From NCBI GenBank assembly GCA_023634235.1, contig JAMKCF010000013.1:1612001-1676000 (forward strand): 64,000 bases of DNA, in the 5' to 3' direction. The position numbers and the translations under genes were made by a program. The notes beneath the pieces were generated by a model, which worked only from the letters and a program-made list of their open reading frames with translations, did not search any database and had not been told where the DNA came from. Shown piece after piece: positions 12,101 through 24,100 of this stretch; the first letter of the stretch is position 1, and the number at the start of each line of letters is the position of its first letter. This DNA is from Pisaster brevispinus (lineage: Eukaryota > Echinodermata > Asteroidea > Forcipulatida > Asteriidae).

Positions 12101-15100
12101 TGCCAGGCAAAAAGCTTCTCTGCTAAGCAAGTTCCAGCTCTTAACAACTCCATGGAAGTGGTCCAGGACAGTCAGTGGAGGGGTCTTTAGTGTGGGAGAA
12201 TTTATAACTTCACCCGACAAAGAAAAAACCAAAACCTTTTGCGTAGTTAACTCAAAAAATAGCTGTCCGTTAATTATGCTTGTCATGACAATTATGACAT
12301 GCATTCTCTCACTTTTGTCAAGAGACAAAAACCTAATACTATCTTTTTAGTTTTTTAGATCTGTCTTTTTTTAAACCCAAAGTGCCCTCTACCAACTGGC
12401 AGTGGCCATGCTAACGTAAAGATGAATGCAAAAAAGCCTAAAGTCATACTTCACGCGCAATGCAACGGCGAAGCAAATTTTTTAGACATCATCACTTCAC
12501 AGCTGCTCCCTCTCCCCTGACACGAAAAATATTCAGTTTTGCAGGAAGTTTCACCTATTAAGTTGAGCAATGCCCAAACCTTTGTGGCGATTCAACAAAA
12601 GAACTGAACCAATCAGATGGCAGTATTATTTGTCACTTGAGGGCGCACTTTGGTTGTCCCTGCAAGCAGTTGCACATGGTTTATTCTTCGGATATTTTGA
12701 AGGCCTTTTTGTGCCAACACAGCAGATAGGTAGTGAGAAGCAAGCTATTTTTATCAACTGGCATGATAGAGTTTGCAAGTTAAACAACGGTCGAAAGTAC
12801 GAACGTTCTTTTCATGATGAATAAGATTCACTCGTCCCCAGCAAGTGTTCGCATCTTAAAAAATTGCCACCATGGAAATTCGCTTTGCATTTTGCTTTCG
12901 CCTGAAGTATGAACTGGGCTTGAAGGTGTACCTTCTGTGGGCACGGCATTGAATGATGGATGAAGTAATGACTGGACTCTAGTGAACAAACTAGGCTTGA
13001 CTGGCTCCGTGTCTGCTAGTCAGTTTGTTTGGGTTGGGGGGGGGGAGGGGAAAGAAAACAAATTAAACACCATTCACGTTGTCAACATAAAAAAAAGCAA
13101 TTATATGATTGTAAATTGTTGTAAAAGGAGGGTTGGAAAGGGGAGTGGTTCGGATGAGGGGTGGAATTGGGGGGAGGATATGTTAGGGATGGTTTATAGA
13201 AAAGGTGTAGGAGAGAGGTGAAGAGTGGGATAGATGGGGGTAAGTCTGGGGAAGAGGTTGATATTTGGAAGAGGGTGGGATAATTGTTATATTCACACAA
13301 TTTTCACACTATTTTGCACACTTCAGACAAACACAATGTTTAGAGTGAACATTTTTCAGCCTCAACAAACTATGACTGCGCCGTTATGGGTGAAATCTAA
13401 AATGGTTGACAAACTTTCATACAGATGATTACAAAAATTGATTCTATGGAAATTATGCAAATTTATGAAGATTACAAATTATGAGATTCAATGATAACTA
13501 CTCAAATGAATACATGTACTGTAAGGAACCCAAATGTAATGATTTGAACCAAATATGTCTTTAGAATATTCAAGATATTGTAAGGTTTGATGACAAAAAC
13601 AACTTGATGTTTCTGAGTAAACAACAATAAGAATATCATCAAGAACTTAAGTCGATACCAGGCCCAATTTCACAGAATTTTGTGGTAAGCAGTGCATAAA
13701 TCTTTCAAGCACAAAAATTTGCTAAGCCCGGACAAATATTGCTCAGCAGAAACAGGTTACCAGCCAACATTCTATCACATTGACATTATTGTGGCTGGTA
13801 CCCTGCTAATTGTCTTTCTCGGCAACATTTCCAGCATAACAGCTTTTATGAAACTGGACACTAAACTCTTGATTCTTTTGATTGCAGCGCACTTCTCGAA
13901 GCAGACCTCGAAATCTTCAATGACAGAGAGGAAATAAAACTCACCGTTTGCCTGTTGGTTCTCAAGGGCATCTTGACTGGCCTGTCTTGAGAGCTGACGA
14001 CTCAACTGCCTACTCAGCTTGCGTCTCAACTGAACTTTCTCAAGAACTCGCTCGCGGCTTCCCTGTCGACTTGGCGGCTTGTGGAAAACACGGTCGCTGC
14101 TGCTCTGACTCAGTGGTTCGTGGAGGACTTTGTTGCTGCTGGTCTGGCAATTTAGTTGCCCTTTGGGTGTCTGGACCCCTTCATCACTCTGGGGTGAATC
14201 TTGAGTGGGTTTGCCACCATCAGCCCCCTCTATCCCGTCTTCCAAGTTAATACTATGGAAATTAACTGAGTCCTCTAGGATGGTTTGATGCTCTAAATCA
14301 AGTGCTGGCAGCGAGAAATGAAAGAGGACAATAAAACACCATGCAACATCGAAAAAACACACAGAGCAAATTCCGAGTAAAATAGGAACTAAAAATTTGT
14401 ATGATTTTGAAACTTATTTTACAAAAACATAATTTCTTCTTTGTACAAAAGGGAATTCCTCTCAAAGCAAACGGCGGCCTTAATGAAATGTTTCTGGGCT
14501 GCTAAATCGATGAGTTAATAGACTGAAAAATGAAAAGATAATATTTTTAGAAGATTGTGGTTCATTGGCGGAACATCAGGGCCCAATTCTATAAAGCTGT
14601 TCAGCAGAAAATTGCACTTTTAATAGCAAATATTTATGCTCAGTAAAAAAAATGAGCAGGGAACCAGTCACAAACATTACATGGTACTTTGGCTGGTGAC
14701 CTGTTTCTGCTAAGCAGAACTGTTCTGTGCTAAGCATTCTGTTGCGCTTAACAGCTTTATGAAACTGGGCCCAGGGCCTAATCACATGGCACTGCTTACC
14801 AAAGAATTTTTACACTAATGCGGCCCGTAGAATTAAACGATTTACAAAGCGCAGTAAGCGGAGAATTCTGTGCTAAGCAGCACCATGAAACTGGGGCCAG
14901 TTTGCTCTTTATCAAATATTATAGAGAAAGATTATCATTGGAGAGTAAATGAATTCCCATCCTTGAGCTTATAAAAAGAGGTAGAGCTATTTTTATCAAG
15001 CATTGTTGTAGTAATGTAGTTTTAGCGAAAGAGGTAATTTTTCACCCAAAAATTTAAATCTGAGAACAGCTTCAGGCATGAAGCCTTTCTCAGGCATCTG

Positions 15101-18100
15101 AAAGCACACAATTCTATGCACCAAGAGTGTTTTTTGGTTTTTTTTCATTTTTTCTTGCAGCTTCGATGACCATTTGAGCCCAAATTTTCACAGATTTGTT
15201 ATTTTAGGCCTATGTTGGGATTATACACAGTGAGGATACTGGTCTTTGACAATTACCAAATGTGGAAAATTTCATCATCATCAGATTTTGTGAAAATTAT
15301 CAGAAGCTTTTTTTTCTAAAATGGATTTTGTTTCAAGTAGGGCTTACTTCAATGGCAGCAATCAAAATAAGACATGGTGATTTTGAAAAGTCTTCAAATT
15401 GTTTGTTGTTTTTTAAGGAACTTTTGAAAGATTGGAGTTGAGTTGTTTACCATCATGATTAATCAGATCATTCTCCTCGGCAGTCTGCTCCATCCTTCTC
15501 CGTCTTTCTATGATGCTGTTGCTCCTCGCCGGAAGCTCGTACGAGCGTCTCCGCAGGCTGCCACGCCCCATGAAAGGGCGGGGCAGGAGGCCATTGTCAG
15601 TTGCCTGGACAGTCTCCCCTTCGTTGAAGACGCCGGCGTCGTCAGTAACTGCCAGGAAAACCTCCTCTAAGGTTGTGTCAGAGATGCCGAAGCTGTTGAT
15701 GTACAACTGATCTTTGAACATCTCGAGTTCTCTGAAGAGAAACTCGAGGGTCCCTCCCTGGGTGGCTGCCTGGGGGAGGATGTAGGAGAGCTCGTTGCCG
15801 AGGTTCTCACACAGTGAAGCACCTGGAATGTAACTCTGGATGAACCGGGTCACAACAGACTCCTTGCAAGAGCCACAATCTTACCAAAAAAAAACCAAAA
15901 CCAAAACGTCAAGTTAAAATCATTCAAATCTGATCATGATAATGTATAAAAAGTTCATGACTCCTCCATTTCAAATTCTTCTTCTTCTTTTTTTTTAATG
16001 TCAGGAAACTTTTTCTCGCTAAAAAAAAAAGGGTGGTTGCATAATTACAAGATTGTTTGTGTTTTTTTAAACAATGTATTTACAACCTGGATTCTTAATT
16101 GTTAGGGAGTACAACTGACCTGGAATATCAACTGGGGGTTTCTCTTTCTTGAGAGGTATGTCCACTCCGTCTTCCATCTCAAGAGCAACTTTATTCTATT
16201 TGCGAGATAGAAAATATCCAACAATTTCTTACAATATTCAAGAAAACTTTTTACTAAATAAAATACCCATAATGTTACAATCCATTGTGGTTAAATAACT
16301 TGATAATGTTACGTTCAATTACAAAAGTCCTTTTTTATGTATCCATGTTTGGACTATTGAAAACCTTATCATGATTTTTTCATGATTTGAGAAGCGGTTT
16401 AAACTTTTGTTATTTGAGTTTTTGTAGTTGGAATTTAAGGTAAATAGGGTATATACTCCCTTCTCGAAACCACGGCTTTGGCTTCAGGTTTTGCTGCGGC
16501 TTAGGCTCTGTCCTTTATTTTTTAAATTGTGGACTTTCCGTAAGGAGCTTTAAAGAGGCTGACAGAGATAAGATGGAACCGAACCTGAGGCCAAGGTTTT
16601 GAAAAGAGTGACAGAATGTTTAAAGAGTTCATTTGGAAGGCTTCTATGGGAAGGCTTCAGTTGGAAAGAATGTTGGAAGGCTTCTATTGGAAGGCTTCTG
16701 TTGAAAGGCTTCTATTGGAAGGCTTCAGTTGGAAGGAATGTTGGAAGGCTTTTGTTGGAAGGTTTCTGTTGAAAGGCTTCCGTTGGAAGGCTTCTATAGG
16801 AAGGCATCAGTTGAAAGGAATGTTAGAAGGCTTCTGTTGGGAGGCTTCTATTGGAAGGCTTCAGTTGGAAGGGTTCTGTTGGAAGGTTTCTGTTGAAGGG
16901 TTCTGTTGGAAGGCTTCTGTTTGAAGGAATGTTGGAAGGCTTCTATTGGAAGGTTTCTTTTGGAACCTTCTGTTGGATCCTTCTGTTGGAGGCTACACGT
17001 AATTTTTTTAACTTTACCAACCTGGGACGGGTCAACCGAATCCAAGTCGGCACTCTTCTTCTCAGCATCGTTCACCATCGCCCCTGCTACCAGATCCGGT
17101 TTACCCCCGATATCCATCGGTGGGAAACCTGGAGTTCCAAAGCCGGCATTGTACAGAGATGAATCCAATAGCTCTGGGGGGACAACAATGTCATCACCAG
17201 GCATGTGCTTGTTCAAGACGAGGTAGTACCCACTGCCGAAGCGGCTCTTGAGGAAGAGTGATGAGCCTGAGCAACGGAGCTGACCAGATGAGATGATGGC
17301 GATGCGGTCTCCCAAGACGTCTGCTTCGTCCATGTGATGAGTGGACATAATGATGGTGCGACCTAAGTAGGATTACAAATAAACTTTTGTGAGATGACGT
17401 CATGAATTTATTCCTGTTCGTCCTCCGCGCTCTTGGCCAATCCTTACTTACACAAACTACTGTTTCCACAAAATTCTATGGTCAAAGAGCCTTTAAGTTC
17501 ATTGCACCTTCATTATGGAATGACTTTCCAGTATTATTCGCCAAGCTGACTCTCTTCAGATTTTCAAGGGACTTCTTAAAACTTGCTTGTTTGAATCTAC
17601 AGTTTTGTAACAAATTGCTTCATATATTTAACTGTTTTATGTTTTGTGTTGCGCATAGAGGCTCCTGCATTGTGCGCTATATAAGTGTCTTGTATTATTA
17701 TTATTATATAGCAGTCTAGTGCCTTGCACTCAAGTTCTAGTGGCCAAGTCTTCAGAGTGTGGGATCGAATCCACGTCATGACGCTTGTGTCCTTGGGCAG
17801 GACACTTAAACGTTTCTCTTCACCCAAGGGTAAATGGGTACCTCCGAGGGCATTTATGGTTTTTAGGATTGTTTTAGCTTGGTGTGCTACATTTCTGGCA
17901 GCAGAGGGCTTCATACTCCCCAAAACAAGATGGTTTCAGGAACGAAATAACTATCTCAATAACGGGGCTTTTAACACATTATAACTGTTCATAATATTAA
18001 GCAAGTGAGTTTAGCAACCACTTCAAACCATTCAACTGCACAAGTGTACAGTGGAACAGCCTTTGAACATAACTAACCATGTACTGTATCAGGCCTGGAA

Positions 18101-21100
18101 ATACACAATGGCCACGGCCTCTACTGCCTTGGTCTTTGCCTTGGTGCCCCCTTCAAAAGTTTCCCGTGGACTTTAAGATTTTCCAGTGGAAGTACCGTTT
18201 GCAAAGTGAAAATGGCCTTGCCCTCTCAAAGGTGAAATTCCAGGCCTTCTGTATAGATGACTTCACCACATGATAGCACACAGAAGGTTGCATGGTGCAT
18301 CTATCAAAACCATGTGGGTGACATTGAATGGTCCGAGAGTAAAAGTGTTAAAAAGTATGTAACAAAAACAACAACTGGAAGTCAAATTCAAAGAATTCCT
18401 CTCCCAACCCAAACCCCCCTCCACCAAAACCCCAACCCGCCAAAAAAACAAGATTACATACATACCTTCCTTATATTTGCTAAGAAGTTCCCATATCTCT
18501 CGTCTAGCATAAGGATCCACACCAGCTGTTGGCTCATCTAAGATGACTGTCTTGGACCCAGCAACGAAAGCCATCGCAATGGACAGCTTCCGTTTCATTC
18601 CACCTTCAGAACCAAACATAATACATTGTCTCAGCTCTTTGATTTGTTTTAGTCTACTTAAATATCTTAAAGACAAAGAACAAAACTTATTTCTAAAAAT
18701 TGTTGTACATTTTTTTAAGGTGCAATGTAAATGCTTACTGAATCTTTAGTTCATACTAGTACCAATCCTCCAGAAAAAATAGCTCCATCTGAAAGCTCAC
18801 TGATTCTAAAGTTCATACCAGTACTAATCCTCCAGAGAAATATTTCCATCTGAAAGCTCACTGATTCTAAAGTTCATACCAGTACCAATCCTCCAGAAAA
18901 AATAGCTCCATCTGAAAGCTCACTGATTCTAAAGTTCATATCAGTACCAATCCTCCAGAGAAATATTTCCATCTGAAAGCTTACTGATTCTAAAGTTCAT
19001 ACCAGTACTAATCCTCCAGAGAAATATTTCCATTTGAAAGCTCACTGATTCTAAAGTTCATACCAGTACTAATCCTCCAGAGAAATATTTCCATCTAAAA
19101 GCTCACTGATTCTAAAGTTCATACCAGTACTAATACTCCAGAGAAATATTTCCATCTGAAAGCTCACTGATTCTAAAGTTCATACCAGTACTAATCCTCC
19201 AGAGAAATATTTCCATCTGAAAGCTCACTGATTCTAAAGTTCATACCAGTACCAATCCTCCAGAGAAATATTTCCATCTGAAGGACTGTCATTGTCAAGA
19301 AAATAGCATTTGAAAGCCTCAAAAATCACTGTTGCTTATTTTGATTGCAGCAATCCAAATAAGGGGGCCTATATGAGGATGAACAAACCCTGCAAAAAAA
19401 CATAAACAAATTTTAATTGTTTTTTTATCAAACGTGACCATAGGATTTGATTAAATTTTCACAGGTTAGTTGGCTGCTGTGTTCATTATAATCTAAAAGA
19501 CGGAATTGAATTTTTGTTTTTTTCCTAAAATCCAAATCCTGCAATTTTCCCTTCAGTATGAAAGGATTATCTTGCAGAACTTTCAAAGCATTAAGTCTGG
19601 TTCCTTATATACACAATGTCAATGACAGTACTAATTCTTGCTCATTTAGAGGCACCCGTCTATTTCTCGTTCCAGCCTGGCTTTGGCTACATTCATTTGA
19701 GTTGGAGAAAATGAAGGCGGCCATGTCATCTCCGTCAGTACTCACCGGAGAGGCTAGTGGTTTTCTCGTTTCTCTTGTGGGGGAGGTTAAGATGTTTGAG
19801 CATTTCTTCCATTTCAACGGCCACTTCAGCATTAGTCGCTCCTTTGACTCTAGCATAGAACCACAAATGCTCCGCCACGGTCAAACTAAGAACAGCAAGA
19901 AAGTCAAGAATATGTATTAAGGGTCGTCCACAGTTTTCAAAATTTTTAGGGATGTTCAGAGAGTACTACTTTTTAACGCCCAAATCCTTTTCACGTAAAG
20001 TTGCACTCGATCACATTTTTGGGCTTGTCGATATCAATAAATATGAGTTTAATCTCAAGAGTGCACCATTGAAGGGTTTCTTCTCGGAGGAGATGGTGGC
20101 TCTAAAAACAGCTGGTTGGTTTAACATTTTTACTTGCATGCTCCAGCCGTCACCATTAATGAAGGACTTCAGGCATTGCATGCTGAAGATAGCTATTCAT
20201 TCAGTGTTACGAGTGCACCGTGAAATGTTCCCACTTTGGAGGAGGTGTCGATTAGGGACTCTTGTTGGTTTATTTTGACGAGCAAGCTCTAGCCAGAAAA
20301 CTAGGAACACTTACTGATCAAAGAGGACATTGTGTTGAGGGCACATGCCTAAGCTCTTGCGGATGCTGCTGATATCTGTGAGGATGTCCTTGCCATAGAT
20401 GTAAGCCGTGCCCGCTGTCGGTGGGAACAAGCCTGTCAGAATTGACCTGTTGGTATCAATGAGTATTATGATATTAATATACCAAAATGGAGAGGTCCTT
20501 GGTTTGAGTCGAACCACAGCAGACCTTTCTTTGCTCACTAACCGAGAGGGTGCTGGTTCAAGTAATTTTTTTGTTGTTTTTAATATTTATTGTAATATTG
20601 GATTCAACAAAGAAAAATTGACTGGAGCTGGACTTGAACCTGCAACCTCTGGATTACCATGCAAGTACTCTACCAACTGAGCTTTTTAGCCCTAATGTTA
20701 GCACTATTATCTTCTAGTCTATCACACTCACATGGTGGTGGTCTTCCCTGCTCCATTATGCCCCAGGAAAGACGTAATCTGGCCCTCATAGAAGTTGATA
20801 CTCAAGTCGTTCACGGCCAGCTTCTTGCCAGTCTTGTACACCTTGTACAGGTTACGGATAGAGGCTCCTAGCTTGAGGTGTGACGGTTCCCGCTCAAAAT
20901 CCGTCTCGTCTGCTCCAAGGGAACAAGAGTTAAAACATTGAGGAAACTGTACACTCGGTTTGCGCTAGCACCATGTGTATGTCTACTTTGCTGTGTAGAT
21001 TTTGTTCTATGTGAACTAGATCTTGCTTTATTCTACTGCTGTGGAGTAGATTTCGGAAATTCGGGAGACTACTTAATTCTCAAAAGAACTGTCTTGCTTA

Positions 21101-24100
21101 TAGGAAGGTAGGAAATCGGCCGGGACTACTACTTTCGCTTAGTGGATCGAGGGGACTTCTCGTTATTAACTTCACTGTCGCAGAGTGAGTTCTTAATTGG
21201 TCTCAACGTTTCGGCTAGCTTGCTATAGTCAACGTTAAAATAATGGGGGACTTTCGGGGATGCTTGGTGGCGGCAGACTTACCAAGTAAACCATTTATGA
21301 TTATGTGCCGCATGCTCAGAATTATGTAAACAATGGAAAATTAACTGGTATGTCTGCTGTCAGCTGGTGTCCCCCAAGTTTCCTATTGTCATGAGTTTTG
21401 TATTGGTTTGTACTTTTTCCATGGTACTTTGGGAGGTACTTTTTCCATGGTTAAAAAAAAAAACACACACAATGCATACCTGGCAGAGGGTCCACACCAC
21501 TTGATGTCATAGGAATTAAGTTTGCCTCTGTGGCATCCACATTGTCCGAACCACACCAGTAGGAACGCTGAAATGGGAAGTACCATGGTCTGGGCATTCC
21601 GTAGGTACCTACCCAAACACAACCATAAAAGGTTACTTTTTATGCACACAAAAGGTAAAAGCAGTGATACTTATGTCCTCATTTATGCAAAACAGGAATG
21701 CCATTGTACAAAACAGACAAATACTGAAAAACTGTTTACTGTATCTTCTTTGTCTAAAACTCCACTATAATAAAGAAAAACGACGAAATCAGCAGATCAG
21801 CTGCAAAGTTGTGTACCAGAAGCTATATGACTTAAAGCAAACATAATTTATCAGTTAAAATAAATGTTTGTATATATACGACACTCCATGCTGAAACCAG
21901 ACACTTCCTGCCAAAACTAAAACCTGGGTTTATTTGCTCATCAAACAGCTTTCAAATAACGCCTAATTAAAGAAAACAGGTGAGCCTTTCTCAACACATA
22001 GAATGTTGAAGACGTCACATCACATTGGTATCAAGGCTGACGTTTCGGTTGTCTTCACTTTGAATGCCATTTCACGATTTCCAACTTCCTGATTTTGGCG
22101 TAAGGCATCACATACATGTTGGATTCGTCAATGTCCCAAACCTAAACATCGTACGTACCTGGATGGACTGCTTCAATGTACCATGTGAGTATGAGGTAGA
22201 GTAGCGCGTCCAGCCACAACATCAAAATGACCTCGAGGAAGGTCATTCCTTCCCCGCCGGTGATGGGCTTTGTGTTAATGTTAGCCCAGGTCACTCCAGT
22301 ACCTTGGATCTCGAAAAGGGTCAGGTACATGTTGGCGTACCCAAAGCCGATGGTGTTTGAAAGGCACTGTAAAAAAAATATATCAACAACAATAACAACA
22401 GACAACCTAAACAAAGCAAAAAGCCTCAGGCTACTTGGGTGGGATTCAAACCTACATGTCATGTCTGAGCAGATAAGAACACCGGACTCAAGCTCTGGTG
22501 TTTCTGATAAGCAGAGTGTGGGTTCGAGTCCCGGTCATGACACTTGTGTCCTTAAGCAAGACACTTAACCACTAATGATTCGTCCTTCGGTTGGGAAAAA
22601 AGCTGTGGGTCATGTGTGTTGTGCAATGCATGTAAATAAACCCAGTGCACTTATTGTAAAGAGAAGGGGTTCGCACCAGTGTTCCTGGTTTGATTGGCTG
22701 CATATTGCGCCACAGCACCTTGTAAACCATTACATGGTGCTATGTAAAGGAGTAGGTCTCATACTTACTGAGTGCTTTGAGATGGGCATCGGGTGTGTTA
22801 AGCGCTATATAAGAACTACGTATTATTCTTATTATAACTAATATAACCATATTACACTTACCAAGGCAACCTTGCCATGGTATGGTATGACTTCGTTCCA
22901 TGAGAACGCCATCGTGTAAGGCACGTAGGACAAGAAGAAGATGACCGAGCCGCAAGCCGCAGAGAGGTTTGCCGTTGAGAAGAAGGTGCTGATGAGGAAG
23001 CAGAGCGCGATGGTGGAGACGCTGAAGGAGACGAACATCAGCAGCAAGATTGACGCGTCGGTCAAGATTGCGATGTTGCCAACCTAAGAGATGGGGGTTG
23101 AAGGCAGAGAATAAAATTCCATAAATATTCCAACACAACAAAGAAAATTGACCAACAAGCATCAAATGCACTGATGAAACAGGGTCTAACTTCATAGAGC
23201 TGCTTAAAAACACAAAAAGTAGCTAAGCACAACACAATTGTGCTTACCAGAATAAGGTTACCAGCCAAACCACCATGTCACATGTACAATTTGTGACTGT
23301 ATCCTGCTCATTTCTGCTGAGCAGAAAAATCTTCAGCTTGAGCAGCTCTATGAAAGTGGGTCCAGGTCCTCATTTCATACAGCTGCTAAGCACACTTGCT
23401 AAGCAACAAAAGGTTACCAGCTAAACCCTTATTTTGATAAATATGATTTATGACTGGTTTCCAAATTAATTGTACTTGTGCAAGTTTACCAGCTAAAAAG
23501 AACATTATAATTTTAGACTGGTTCCCCCATCAATTCCATGGGATACATGCTACTTATTTGACTTAAGACAGATTCCCAAAAATAACTTACTTTACAGGAG
23601 ACCAGCTAAACCACCATTTGTTTTTGACTGGTACCCCACACATTTTTCCCTACAGATTTACCCTCATCTCACCTTCAAGATCACAACGAGTAGACAGCTA
23701 CTGATGAACATAATGATGAAGCTATCGATGAACCAAGCGACCCAGTGGACTCCGTTTCCCATCCCCATCACCTTCATCACCTCCTTGAGACGTAACTCCT
23801 TCTCCAAGACGATACCCTTGATGATCATAGAGACAGAGAAGACCCAGGAGAGGATCATGAGCAGGGGTAGCACAGCGCCGAGGGACTGGACAAACCTGGA
23901 AGTTATATTCATTCAAATCATTGTTATTAAAGGTATCATACAGCATTGGTCATGTTGGTAAGGATAAAAAACATCATTGCTTAGTTTTAGTCTGAAAGCT
24001 TGCTGATTAAAATTTAAGTAAGGTTTGCAGTAACACCATGTGAAAATCTCTTTTGAGTAGTGTAGGTTCTGAAAAGAACTGAACGTTGAGTCGTTAACCA

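Larger units (their letters stand above)
6193..13944 (-). other. Intron 29, 7.7 kb, repeat-filled, with an orphan exon
   Basis: Contains tRNA-Ser-like SINE pieces (6945-7060, 7768-7850), foldback elements (7838-7970, 8611-8757, 13661-13859), a tRNA-headed SINE (11448-11560), a G-rich strand-asymmetric tract (13025-13290), and a spliceable orphan exon at 10435-10641. I see no other gene; 6200-6900 and 9200-10400 are AT-rich with nothing identifiable. Confidence 0.6.

Noticed and set aside
13948..14250. 100-codon plus-strand open frame opposite exon 29
   Set aside because: It is the antisense of a low-complexity Ser/Arg exon; the minus-strand frame has the correct splice sites and phase.
16616..17226. 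Several 100-codon plus-strand frames with repeated WKAS/EGF-like peptides
   Set aside because: They translate the 14-bp minisatellite and the antisense of exon 26; repeats without stops give long frames by chance.
18738..19282. CRISPR-like regular repeats
   Set aside because: The 61-bp units are contiguous with no unique spacers, in a eukaryotic intron; a minisatellite.
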